DNA of 64,000 nucleotides from Loktanella salsilacus. Lineage in GTDB: Bacteria > Pseudomonadota > Alphaproteobacteria > Rhodobacterales > Rhodobacteraceae. The notes beneath the pieces are model-generated. The model did no database searches, was not told the DNA's origin, and saw only the letters and a program-made list of their open reading frames with translations. Both the position numbers and the translations under genes were made by a program. This document shows, in pieces, positions 55,087 through 62,963 of this stretch (its first letter is position 1; each line of letters opens with the position of its first letter). The stretch spans positions 62,001 through 126,000 of the forward strand of contig NZ_FOTF01000001.1 in NCBI RefSeq assembly GCF_900114485.1. The letters run 5' to 3'.

Positions 55087-55115
55087 ATGTGGGGGGACGT
55101 GTCCCCCGTTTCAAC
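55087..55115 (-). promoter_or_regulatory. Sigma-32-like promoter of lon containing an inverted repeat
   Basis: On the - strand GTTGAAA and, 14 bases on, CCCCACAT resemble the heat-shock consensus CTTGAAA-N13/14-CCCCATNT. In the spacer, GGGGGAC and GTCCCCC (55092-55107 on the + strand) form a 16-bp inverted repeat that could bind a regulator. The rest of the 318-base gap between lon and tgt shows no gene. Confidence 0.55.
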
Positions 55116-55332
55116 ATCTCGCGCCCCCATAGCGACAAGCGTCGCTGCAGCGCAAGATTTGCCACCGATGTTGAACCTGCGCGCCAGTGGCCGCAAGCCG
55201 ACATTTCATCAAAGGGGCCCTTGCCCGTCCCGCGCGCACCTTTTGATAAGAGCAGACTGCGGGAAACAGGTGAATAAACATTGAACGTCTACGCGGCTGC
55301 ACATCTGCCGAATTGACGTTGCGCAAACTGCG

Positions 55333-56463
55333 TTACAGCGGGTCGATATCCCCCTGCGCACGCCCCGCGTGAAAGCCAGCCTCCCATGCGGCAAATGTAC
55401 CGGCGGCGATCGCATCGCGCATTTCGCCCATGATTTGCTGGAAATAATGCAGGTTGTGCCAGGTCAGCAGCATGCCGCTAATCATCTCTTGCGACTTAAA
55501 CACGTGGTGCAGATAGGCGCGCGAATAGTTGCGGCAGGCGGGGCATGTGCAAGCCTCGTCCAGCGGGCGCGGATCGTCGGCATGACGCGCGTTCTTCATA
55601 TTCACAACGCCGTGACGCGTGAACCCCTGCCCCGTGCGACCAGAGCGGCTGGGCAACACACAGTCCATCATATCTATGCCGCGCTTGACCGCGCCGACGA
55701 TATCGTCGGGTTTGCCGACGCCCATCAGGTAGCGCGGCTTGTCGGTCGGTAGCATATCGGTCGCGAAATCAAGGCAACCGAACATCGCCTCTTGCCCTTC
55801 GCCCACCGCAAGGCCGCCGACCGCGTAGCCGTCAAAGCCTACGTTAATCAGTGCCTTAGCGGATTCCTCGCGAAAGTCCTGCTCTAGCCCGCCTTGCTGG
55901 ATACCAAACAGCGCATGGCCCGGCCGGTCCCCAAAGGCATCCCGCGACCGCTGCGCCCACCGCATCGACAACCGCATCGATTCCGCGATCCGGTCCCGGT
56001 CCGCTGGCAGCGCCGGGCATTCGTCGAAACACATCACAATGTCAGAGCCAAGCAGCTTTTGGATCTCCATCGACCGCTCGGGCGACAGCATATGTTTGGA
56101 CCCGTCGATATGGGACTTAAACGTCACGCCATTCTCGGTCAGCTTGCGCAGATCAGCCAGCGACATGACCTGAAAGCCGCCCGAATCCGTCAGGATCGGC
56201 TTGTCCCAGTTCATAAATTTGTGCAGCCCGCCAAGGTTCGCGATCCGCTCTGCCGTGGGGCGCAGCATCAAGTGATAGGTATTGCCCAGCAGAATATCCG
56301 CCCCGGTGGCAGCGACACTTTCGGGCATCATCGCCTTGACCGTCGCCGCTGTCCCCACGGGCATAAAGGCCGGCGTGCGGATATCGCCGCGCGGCGTATG
56401 CATGACGCCGGTGCGGGCCGCCCCATCGGTGGCGTTCAGATCAAAGGAAAAACGGGTTGTCAT
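55333..56463 (-). CDS. tgt: tRNA-guanine transglycosylase (bacterial)
   Basis: Tgt exchanges guanine 34 of GUN-anticodon tRNAs for preQ1, which QueA (23 kb) then modifies. The 376-residue TIM-barrel enzyme has Asp93 in LTDSGGFQV, the substrate loop [12 protein letters not shown], the nucleophile Asp in MMDCVLPSR and a zinc site made of CTCPAC plus later Cys and His. I start at the second Met (56463): AGGA lies seven bases upstream, while the first Met (56469) is too close to it. The window's tRNA-Asp(GUC) pair are substrates. Confidence 0.96.
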   Translation of the reverse strand: MTTRFSFDLNATDGAARTGVMHTPRGDIRTPAFMPVGTAATVKAMMPESVAATGADILLGNTYHLMLRPTAERIANLGGLHKFMNWDKPILTDSGGFQVMSLADLRKLTENGVTFKSHIDGSKHMLSPERSMEIQKLLGSDIVMCFDECPALPADRDRIAESMRLSMRWAQRSRDAFGDRPGHALFGIQQGGLEQDFREESAKALINVGFDGYAVGGLAVGEGQEAMFGCLDFATDMLPTDKPRYLMGVGKPDDIVGAVKRGIDMMDCVLPSRSGRTGQGFTRHGVVNMKNARHADDPRPLDEACTCPACRNYSRAYLHHVFKSQEMISGMLLTWHNLHYFQQIMGEMRDAIAAGTFAAWEAGFHAGRAQGDIDPL

Positions 56464-56663
56464 GGGCATATCCTAGCAGATTGCCCCCCTTTTGCCCGTG
56501 GCCGCGTCAAATGAAAAGGCCCGGATAGCAAGGCAAGACACGCCCCGCATCCCGCCCTGCGACACCGGGCCTCACCAAGGCCCAAATCCCTCACTCCGCG
56601 CCGCCCTTTACCCTTGCGCGGGTAATCCCTATATGTTCGGTCAGGAATAGACGGGAACCGATC

Positions 56664-57026
56664 ATGACAGACCAGACCGCACCAATGGAAGGCACGCCGC
56701 TGATCGCGCCCTCTAGCACGGACCATCCGCTGCACGAAAAAATCGTCGAAGCGTGCCGTTCGGTCTATGACCCGGAAATCCCGGTCAATATCTATGACTT
56801 GGGCCTGATCTATACGATCCAGGTCGCCGAAGATAACGCCGTGCGCATCATCATGACGCTGACAGCCCCCGGTTGCCCCGTCGCCGGCGAAATGCCTGGC
56901 TGGGTCGCCGACGCGGTCGAGCCGCTCGAAGGCGTAAAACATGTCGACGTCGAAATGACGTTCGAGCCGCAATGGGGCATGGACATGATGAGCGACGAGG
57001 CCCGCCTCGAACTGGGCTTCATGTAA
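56664..57026 (+). CDS. sufT: SUF system iron-sulfur maturation protein SufT (MIP18-like)
   Basis: The 120-residue protein contains a DUF59/MIP18 domain (about 25-115) with VYDPEIPVNIYDLGLIY and the Cys motif TAPGCPVAG. These proteins help insert Fe-S clusters into targets under high demand. The gene lies 70 bases before sufA on the same strand; the rest of the suf operon is not adjacent in this window. A 24-residue N-terminal extension precedes the domain. Confidence 0.9.
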   Translation: MTDQTAPMEGTPLIAPSSTDHPLHEKIVEACRSVYDPEIPVNIYDLGLIYTIQVAEDNAVRIIMTLTAPGCPVAGEMPGWVADAVEPLEGVKHVDVEMTFEPQWGMDMMSDEARLELGFM

Positions 57027-57096
57027 CTCAATCGCCGCACCTCTTGAGGCGCGGCGCTATCGTGCCTACATTCACAGTGACCTGAAAGGATATGCC

Positions 57097-57459
57097 ATGT
57101 TCGGTATCCCCGGAAAACAAGCCGTCACGATCACGCCAAAAGCCGCTGCGCAAATCGCAAAGCTGATGTCGCGCGACAGCCACCAAGGCCTGCGCGTTGG
57201 CGTGAAAAAGGGCGGCTGCGCTGGCATGGAATACACCATGGAATACGTCACTGACGTCAATCCCATGGACGAGGTCGTCGAAGTGGACGGTGCCCGCGTG
57301 ATGATCGCGCCGATGGCACAGATGTTCCTGTTTGGCACCGAAATCGACTACGAAACATCCCTGCTGGAAAGCGGCTTCAAGTTCCGCAATCCCAACGTTG
57401 TGGATGCCTGTGGCTGCGGCGAGTCGATTAAATTCGACGAGACCCTCTCCGCCACCTAA
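57097..57459 (+). CDS. sufA: A-type iron-sulfur carrier protein (HesB/IscA/SufA family)
   Basis: The 120-residue protein has the three conserved cysteines of A-type carriers: Cys41 (GGCAGMEY), Cys105 and Cys107 (ACGCGES), and EIDYE, VNPMDEV nearby. It carries a [2Fe-2S] or [4Fe-4S] cluster or iron to apo-enzymes. The ribosome binding site AAAGGA is clear. Whether it is SufA, IscA or ErpA cannot be decided from sequence alone; SufT next door favours SufA. Confidence 0.9.
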   Translation: MFGIPGKQAVTITPKAAAQIAKLMSRDSHQGLRVGVKKGGCAGMEYTMEYVTDVNPMDEVVEVDGARVMIAPMAQMFLFGTEIDYETSLLESGFKFRNPNVVDACGCGESIKFDETLSAT

Positions 57460-57477
57460 GAGGTCTGCACGCATTCA

Positions 57478-57528
57478 CCTTGCCCAAAATACTCCCGCCG
57501 GAGGCCCGAATTTTCGTCGAAAATTCGG
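57478..57528 (+). repeat. Dispersed intergenic repeat, copy I
   Basis: CTTGCCCAAAATACTCCCGC, CGGAGGC and the hairpin CCGAATTTT-CGTCG-AAAATTCGG begin 18 bases after the sufA stop. Confidence 0.72.
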
Positions 57529-57539
57529 ATGCGTCCAGA

Positions 57540-58478
57540 TTAGCGGGCGGCGCTTCCCTTCTGCAGATGCACATAGGTCTGATCAAAGCGCCGCTGCAGG
57601 TGATCAATCGCCAGAACCGGCGGCACGCCAGCAGGTGCAACATTCGCATCGTGGTCGGGGTTAAAGAACAGCGGCACGGAAATCCGCTCTTCTGATCCGC
57701 CAACAACGCGGTGCGGGGTGGCGACGATCCGTCCCGTCGTCCAGATTTCCAGCATCTCTCCGAAATTGATGACGAATGTGCCGGGCTGCGCTGACAGCGC
57801 GGTCCAGCCGCCACCGCGGCGGCGCACTTCTAGTCCGGGGGTGCCATCGGTCGTCAAAAGCGTCAGGCAGCCATAGTCGGTATGGGTTGCGATTCCGAAA
57901 TCTTTGGCCCCTGCCCCAGCGGGACGTTCGGGATAATAATTGCCGCGCAGCAAGGCCATGGGGCGCGTAAAGCGGTCTGCAAAGAACGCGCCATCCTCGC
58001 CCACAGCATTCAGCACAGCAACCAGAAGGTCGCGGGCAAAGGCGGTGGCATCGACGTAATACGCTTGTAGGACTGCGGCAAAACCCGGCGGCGTGTCTGG
58101 CCACAGGTTTGGCGCATAGGCAGGCAGCGCCGTCAGCGGATCGCCCGGCGGCAAGGTCAGACCGCAATCAAAGACCTGTTTGTAATCGGGATTGGCGTCC
58201 GGGTTCACCTGCTCTGACCCCGGCGCGCCCCAGCCGCGGTTCGATCCCGTCGCAGCCATATCCCACTGCGCCTTTTGCGCCGCTGGCAAAGCGAAAAACG
58301 CGCGGTAGGCCGCAATCACCTGCGTCACGCGGTCCGCGCTTAGCGGTGTGTTATGTACTGTCATAAAGCCGATATCAGACGCCCCCAGCCGCGCGGCGGC
58401 GACAGCTTTGCCGTGATCTGCATGCGATGAGTCCAGTAAGGCCGCAGCATCGATCTGTGGAATGGGCGGGTTTGTCAT
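57540..58478 (-). CDS. Isopenicillin N synthase-like 2-oxoglutarate/Fe(II) dioxygenase
   Basis: The 312-residue non-heme iron oxygenase has the facial triad His199, Asp201 (HTDYG) and His256 (TPHRVV), and RIS (265-267) for 2-oxoglutarate. The N-terminal DIOX_N domain (about 7-125) is typical of the plant-type and IPNS-like group; bacterial members oxidise diverse small molecules, so the substrate is not known. The start is ATG 58478; further upstream sequence in this frame is the shadow of tpiA. It converges on sufA and is divergent from tpiA (66 bases). Confidence 0.9.
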   Translation of the reverse strand: MTNPPIPQIDAAALLDSSHADHGKAVAAARLGASDIGFMTVHNTPLSADRVTQVIAAYRAFFALPAAQKAQWDMAATGSNRGWGAPGSEQVNPDANPDYKQVFDCGLTLPPGDPLTALPAYAPNLWPDTPPGFAAVLQAYYVDATAFARDLLVAVLNAVGEDGAFFADRFTRPMALLRGNYYPERPAGAGAKDFGIATHTDYGCLTLLTTDGTPGLEVRRRGGGWTALSAQPGTFVINFGEMLEIWTTGRIVATPHRVVGGSEERISVPLFFNPDHDANVAPAGVPPVLAIDHLQRRFDQTYVHLQKGSAAR

Positions 58479-58544
58479 AGCTGGGCCTTTCGATCCGGGT
58501 TGCCAGTTGCTACCAAAGCGCAAGCAAAACGCAAAGGATGGATC

Positions 58545-59288
58545 ATGCGCCGTAAACTTGCCGCCGGAAACTGGAAGATGAATGGCACCACTGACACGCT
58601 GCGCGAGGTCAAGGCGCTGACGGATGCCCACCCTGATCCGCTGGTCGATATGCTGCTTTGCCCGCCCGCAACCTTGCTGGCGCAAATGGCCTGGGCGCGC
58701 GGCACCCATGCGCTGCAAATCGGCGGGCAGGATTGCCATGCAGCGGCCACTGGCGCGCATACCGGTGATATCGCGGCAGATATGCTGAAAGATGCAGGCG
58801 CAAGCCATGTGATCGTCGGCCATTCCGAACGCCGCAGCGAACACGGCGAGACTGACGCAGACGTCGCAGCCAAGGCGGCCGCCGCCCATACGGCCGGTCT
58901 GATCGCGGTGATCTGCCTGGGCGAGACTCTGGCGCAGCGCGAGGCTGGCGAGGCACTGGCCGTCGTCACCGCCCAACTGGCAGGTTCGGTGCCAGCCGGC
59001 GCGACAGCCGCCAATACAGTCATCGCTTATGAGCCGGTTTGGGCCATTGGCACCGGTCATGTCCCAACGCTAGACCAAATCGGAGAGGTGCACGGCACCC
59101 TGCGCGCGGCCCTGCGCGACATCATGCGCGAAGCAGGCGGCGTGCGGATCTTGTACGGCGGCTCTGTCAAAGGGTCCAATGCGGCCGAGATCTTCTCGGT
59201 CCCTGATGTGGACGGCGCGCTGGTCGGCGGGGCGAGCCTGACGGCAGCGGACTTTTCGCCTATCGTGACGGCATTGGAAAACGCCTAA
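58545..59288 (+). CDS. tpiA: Triosephosphate isomerase
   Basis: The 247-residue TIM-barrel enzyme interconverts dihydroxyacetone phosphate and glyceraldehyde 3-phosphate. Catalytic residues Asn9 and Lys11 (GNWKMN), His93 (VGHSERR) and Glu163 ([11 protein letters not shown]) are intact. The loop-8 GGSVKGSNA binds phosphate. I start at [10 protein letters not shown] (58545); earlier Met positions lie in the dioxygenase promoter area. With gap and tkt it completes the triose section present in this window. Confidence 0.97.
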   Translation: MRRKLAAGNWKMNGTTDTLREVKALTDAHPDPLVDMLLCPPATLLAQMAWARGTHALQIGGQDCHAAATGAHTGDIAADMLKDAGASHVIVGHSERRSEHGETDADVAAKAAAAHTAGLIAVICLGETLAQREAGEALAVVTAQLAGSVPAGATAANTVIAYEPVWAIGTGHVPTLDQIGEVHGTLRAALRDIMREAGGVRILYGGSVKGSNAAEIFSVPDVDGALVGGASLTAADFSPIVTALENA

Positions 59289-59308
59289 AGGAAGCGGTTG
59301 GGGCCACT

Positions 59309-59366
59309 CCGATTTTTCGGCGAAAAATCGGGATGCCTCCGGCGGGAGTATTTAAGGCAAGATGAT
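59309..59366 (-). repeat. Dispersed intergenic repeat, copy J
   Basis: The + strand has the hairpin CCGATTTTTCGGCGAAAAAT, then GGATGCCTCCGGCGGGAGTA and TTTAAGGCAAGATGAT. This is the inverted version of copy I, facing the dctM stop. Confidence 0.72.
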
Positions 59367-59367
59367 A

Positions 59368-59408
59368 GGGGCGGCACCGGGCATGGTGGCCGCCCCCTTT
59401 GTTTATTT
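59368..59408. terminator. Intrinsic terminator between tpiA and dctM
   Basis: The 8-bp stem GGGGCGGC/GCCGCCCC (loop 13) is followed by CTTTGTTTATTT on the + strand, for tpiA. On the - strand no clear T-run follows. Confidence 0.65.
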
Positions 59409-60824
59409 AATTATCGTTTCCGGGCCCATCACCGAGTTCGGCAGGTAGGTGGAGATGATCGGGATGTAGGTGATCATGATCAGGAACACGAAGAGCACGG
59501 CAAGGAACGGCAGGGCCGCGCGGACCACGGCCATCATCGGCATGTTCGCTACGCCAGAGGTGACGAAGAGGTTCAAGCCGACAGGCGGTGTGATCATGCC
59601 GATTTCCATGTTCACCACCATGATGATGCCAAGGTGGATCGGGTCGATGCCCAGCTGAATTGCGATGGGGAAGACCAGCGGGGCCACGATGACGATCAGG
59701 CCTGACGGTTCCATGAACTGGCCGCCGATCAGCAAGATCACGTTGACGACGATCAAGAAGGTGATCGGGCCAAGGCCGACGCCGAGCATCGCGTTGGCGA
59801 TGTGCTGGGGAACTTGTTCGTCGGTCAGCACGTGCTTGAGGATCAGCGCGTTCGCGATGATGAACATCAGCGTGACGGTCAGTTTGCCGGATTCGAACAG
59901 CGTCGCCCGGGTGTCACGGTGGAAGAAGGCCGTGACAATCGCGGCAGGCTTGCGCCACAGCGGCAGCGGGCGTTGGCCCGGTCCGACATGCAACGGGCCC
60001 ATATCGCGGTAGACGAAAGAGGCCACGAAGAAGGCGTAGACTGCGGCGACGGCGGCGGCCTCTGTCGGGGTGAAGGCGCCGGATTTCCAGTAAATCCCGA
60101 TCGGGTCAAGCGAGACCCAAGTGTGGCCATAGATGCCGCCCATGATGATCAGGATCAGGCCAAGGCCCCAAAGCGCGTCGCGGAAGCTGTCAGTGACTTC
60201 GCCCCAGCCAAGCCATTCGCCTTTGGGCATATTTTTGACCCGCGCCATGACGTAGATCGTGATCATCAGCATGATGCCAGCCAGCAGGCCCGGGAACACG
60301 CCCGCAAGGAACATGCGTCCGACGCTGACGTCTGTGGCCGAAGCATAGACCACCATCACGATGGACGGCGGGATCAGGATGCCCAGCGTACCTGCGTTAC
60401 AGATCACGCCAGCGGCGAATTCTTTGGTGTAACCGGCCTTGGTCATGGCTGCGATGACGATGGAGCCGATGGCGACCACGGTGGCCGGCGACGAGCCGGA
60501 CAAAGCGGCGAAGATCATGCAGGCCAGCACGCCCGCGATCGCAAGGCCGCCCTGAAGGTGGCCCACGCAGGCGATGGCAAAGCGGATGATCCGTTTGGCC
60601 ACGCCCCCAGTGGACATAAAGCTGGACGCGAGGATGAAGAACGGGATCGCGAGCAGGGTATAGTGCCCGGCCATCGCCTGAAAGATCGCCTGCGCAACCG
60701 CGCCGAGCGAGGTGTCAGAGAACCACAGCTGGAACAGGATCGACGCAAGGCCCAGCGATACGGCGATCGGCACACCGATCAGCAGGAACCCGATGATAAG
60801 AACGAATAAGAGGAGAACTTCCAT
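59403..60824 (-). CDS. dctM: TRAP transporter large permease (DctM)
   Basis: The 473-residue protein belongs to the DctM family, with about 12 helices and the PP-containing helix motif SGSSPATVVAIGSIV and VNMEIGMITPPVGLNLF near the end. It imports a carboxylate-type substrate with Na+ using the DctP-bound ligand. It is longer than the typical 425, because of a hydrophilic insertion near residues 277-315 (RDMGPLHVGPGQRP). Start three bases before dctQ's stop region; the order dctP-dctQ-dctM is an operon on the - strand. Confidence 0.93.
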   Translation of the reverse strand: MEVLLLFVLIIGFLLIGVPIAVSLGLASILFQLWFSDTSLGAVAQAIFQAMAGHYTLLAIPFFILASSFMSTGGVAKRIIRFAIACVGHLQGGLAIAGVLACMIFAALSGSSPATVVAIGSIVIAAMTKAGYTKEFAAGVICNAGTLGILIPPSIVMVVYASATDVSVGRMFLAGVFPGLLAGIMLMITIYVMARVKNMPKGEWLGWGEVTDSFRDALWGLGLILIIMGGIYGHTWVSLDPIGIYWKSGAFTPTEAAAVAAVYAFFVASFVYRDMGPLHVGPGQRPLPLWRKPAAIVTAFFHRDTRATLFESGKLTVTLMFIIANALILKHVLTDEQVPQHIANAMLGVGLGPITFLIVVNVILLIGGQFMEPSGLIVIVAPLVFPIAIQLGIDPIHLGIIMVVNMEIGMITPPVGLNLFVTSGVANMPMMAVVRAALPFLAVLFVFLIMITYIPIISTYLPNSVMGPETIIK

Positions 60825-60827
60825 GGT

Positions 60828-61610
60828 TCAGGCGTCCTTGTTCAGAAGGGCGGCCTCGGCCACGGCATCTTCGGCTTCATGGGAAACGATCAGGCTGGCG
60901 GCTTGGTCTGTCCAGACGCGCCAGACGGCTTGGACCACCCGGAATAAGATCAGCACGGCGGCGATGGGCAGCATCGTGTAGGGGATCAGGCGGGGCAGCT
61001 TGGAATAACGCTCATCGTAGTTGATCAAAGGCTCTAGGAACCGCAGCCAGTCGGGCATGGGGATCTGGTCGGTTTCAAAGAAAGAGCCAGAGCGCACTGA
61101 GGTATCAAAACCCATTGGGAACCAGCGGCCTGCGGTGGGGGGCAAATCAGCGAAGGGGGCCCAGTAGTCATAGGCCCCTTTGAGGAACAGCAGCGCATAG
61201 GCGATGCACAGCGCGCCTGCGATCAGCGCCACGATCTTGCGCGGGCGCGGCGACAACAGGTTCGTGACCGCATCGACGCCCAGATGCGCCGTGACCTTAA
61301 AGCCGTAGGCGATGCCGAACAGCACCAACCATGCGAACATGACGAGGACGACCTCAAGGCTCCAGATAATCATCGAAGGGGCCGCATCGACAACAGCGGT
61401 GCCGAATAGCGTGTGAAATACCCGGCTGACGCCCCAAAAGATGCCGTCGGTCAGATATTCGAACCATGTGCCAGCGGTATAGCGTAGCACCACGTTGGTG
61501 AAGGTCAGCAGGGTCATCGCGCCCAGAAGCAGGGCGATCACGCCCTCTTCGAACCCGTTGACCGCAGCCCCCACGATGCCTTTGGCCTGATAATGCTGGC
61601 TCATCGCCAT
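60828..61610 (-). CDS. dctQ: TRAP transporter small permease (DctQ)
   Basis: The 260-residue protein is a long DctQ: four helices with a large hydrophilic loop (about residues 139-195) between helices 3 and 4. Such long forms pair with DctM proteins that also carry insertions. It stops three bases before dctM begins, so the two are coupled. The start has AAGGGGGG just upstream. Substrate class is inferred only from the family (dicarboxylates, 2-oxoacids or related). Confidence 0.9.
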   Translation of the reverse strand: MAMSQHYQAKGIVGAAVNGFEEGVIALLLGAMTLLTFTNVVLRYTAGTWFEYLTDGIFWGVSRVFHTLFGTAVVDAAPSMIIWSLEVVLVMFAWLVLFGIAYGFKVTAHLGVDAVTNLLSPRPRKIVALIAGALCIAYALLFLKGAYDYWAPFADLPPTAGRWFPMGFDTSVRSGSFFETDQIPMPDWLRFLEPLINYDERYSKLPRLIPYTMLPIAAVLILFRVVQAVWRVWTDQAASLIVSHEAEDAVAEAALLNKDA

Positions 61611-61642
61611 CCCCCCTTTTGCGTGATGCTATGATGGTCAAA

Positions 61643-61674
61643 CGGCCCGGACGCTGGTGTGAGTGTCCGGGCCG
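61643..61674 (-). promoter_or_regulatory. Hairpin between dctP and dctQ
   Basis: A 10-bp perfect stem CGGCCCGGAC/GTCCGGGCCG (loop 12) without a real T-run lies between dctP and dctQ. It may lower downstream expression or stabilise the dctP mRNA, giving more binding protein than permease. Confidence 0.55.
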
Positions 61675-61728
61675 CGTCTGTGTCGCAACGTTGCGCGGGC
61701 GGGCCTGAACCCACCCGCGCAAAGGCGA

Positions 61729-62748
61729 TTACATGGTGTCGTTGATCGCCTGAGCGGCGTCGATGTTGTCCTGACCGACTTCTTCGGCGAACTCTTCCCA
61801 GACGGGCTTCATCACGGCAACCCAGTCAGCACGCTGCTCTGGTGTCAGCTCTACGATCTTGCCGCCAGCGTCCAGAATGGCCTGACGTGCCTCAAGGTCG
61901 ACTTCACCCACAGCGGCGTTCCGCTCTGTTGTGACCTCGTTCATGATGGTCAGGAACTGGTCGCGCACGGCTGGGTCAAGCGCATCAAGGAAGTCCATCG
62001 AGGTGACGACCATATAGTCGAGCACGCCGTGGTTGGTTTCGGTCACGCCGTCCTGCACTTCAAAGAACTTCTGGCCGTAGATGTTGGACCATGTGTTTTC
62101 CTGGCCGTCGACAACGCCAGTCTGCAGCGCACCGTAGACTTCGGAAAACGCCATCGGCTGCGGCGAGGCACCCAGTGCGTTCATCTGTGCGACCAGCACG
62201 TCAGACGGCTGCACGCGGAACTTCAGGCCGTTTGCGTCAGAAGGCTCTAGCAGCGGCTTGTTGGCCGAAATCTGCTTCATGCCGTTGTGCCAGTAGCCCA
62301 GACCCTGCAGGCCGCGGCGCTGCATCATGTCCAGCATGCCTTTGCCCGTCTCGGACGCTTGGAACGCGTCAACAGCGTCGATGTTTTTGAACATGAACGG
62401 CAGGTCGAACAAGCGGTAGGCTTTGGTGATGGATTCGAACAGCGACAGGGACGGCGCGGCCAGTTGCACGTCGCCGCGCAGCAAGGCTTCGATGACCTGC
62501 TCGTCGGTGTACAGGGTGGAGTTCGGGAAGACCTCCATGCACATGGTGCCGTCCATCTCTGCGTTGACACGTTCCATCAACAGCTGCGCCGCGATCCCCT
62601 TGGGGTGCTTGTCGGTGTTGGTGACGTGGCTAAACTTGACGACGGTTTCGCCGTCATCGCAGCCCGCAGCGGAATGGCTTTCGGCCAGCGTGGCGGTGGC
62701 AGCGACGGACATCGCAGCAGCAAGAGCGGCGGTTTTCAGAAAAGTCAT
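61729..62748 (-). CDS. dctP: TRAP transporter periplasmic substrate-binding protein (DctP)
   Basis: The 339-residue protein has a signal peptide (1-22, TLAES) and the DctP fold: KFSHVTNTDKHPKG at the N-terminal strand, LKFRVQPSDVLVAQMNALGA around residue 166-185 with the carboxylate-binding Arg, and GVVDGQENTWSNIY. It captures the substrate in the periplasm and hands it to DctQM. GGGAGGAG precedes the ATG. The gene is first in the operon and divergent from a cytochrome P450. Confidence 0.94.
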   Translation of the reverse strand: MTFLKTAALAAAMSVAATATLAESHSAAGCDDGETVVKFSHVTNTDKHPKGIAAQLLMERVNAEMDGTMCMEVFPNSTLYTDEQVIEALLRGDVQLAAPSLSLFESITKAYRLFDLPFMFKNIDAVDAFQASETGKGMLDMMQRRGLQGLGYWHNGMKQISANKPLLEPSDANGLKFRVQPSDVLVAQMNALGASPQPMAFSEVYGALQTGVVDGQENTWSNIYGQKFFEVQDGVTETNHGVLDYMVVTSMDFLDALDPAVRDQFLTIMNEVTTERNAAVGEVDLEARQAILDAGGKIVELTPEQRADWVAVMKPVWEEFAEEVGQDNIDAAQAINDTM

Positions 62749-62832
62749 GGTGTCTCCTCCCAGAGATCGAAGTTTGCTTTCGGTCTAAGGCCGAAACGGT
62801 CAATTATGTCTACACGACAAGGTGAAGGTGAC

Positions 62833-62873
62833 AAGCGCTTATCGCGCGGCAAAGTGACCTTATAGCGCTAACA
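62833..62873. promoter_or_regulatory. Two AGCGCT-centred palindromes between dctP and the P450 gene
   Basis: AAGCGCTT (62833-62840) and TAGCGCTA (62863-62870, in TTATAGCGCTAACA) lie exactly 30 bases apart, near three helical turns. The second resembles LacI-type operators built on a TTAGCGCTAA core. They could regulate both divergent units. Confidence 0.4.
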
Positions 62874-62963
62874 TAAGAATGGGTTGTGCAAAAAAGGGTC
62901 AGGGCAGCGTGCGGATGCAACCGGGCCTTGCGGAAGTGCAGCAAGCCGGAAATATTGCGCGAT

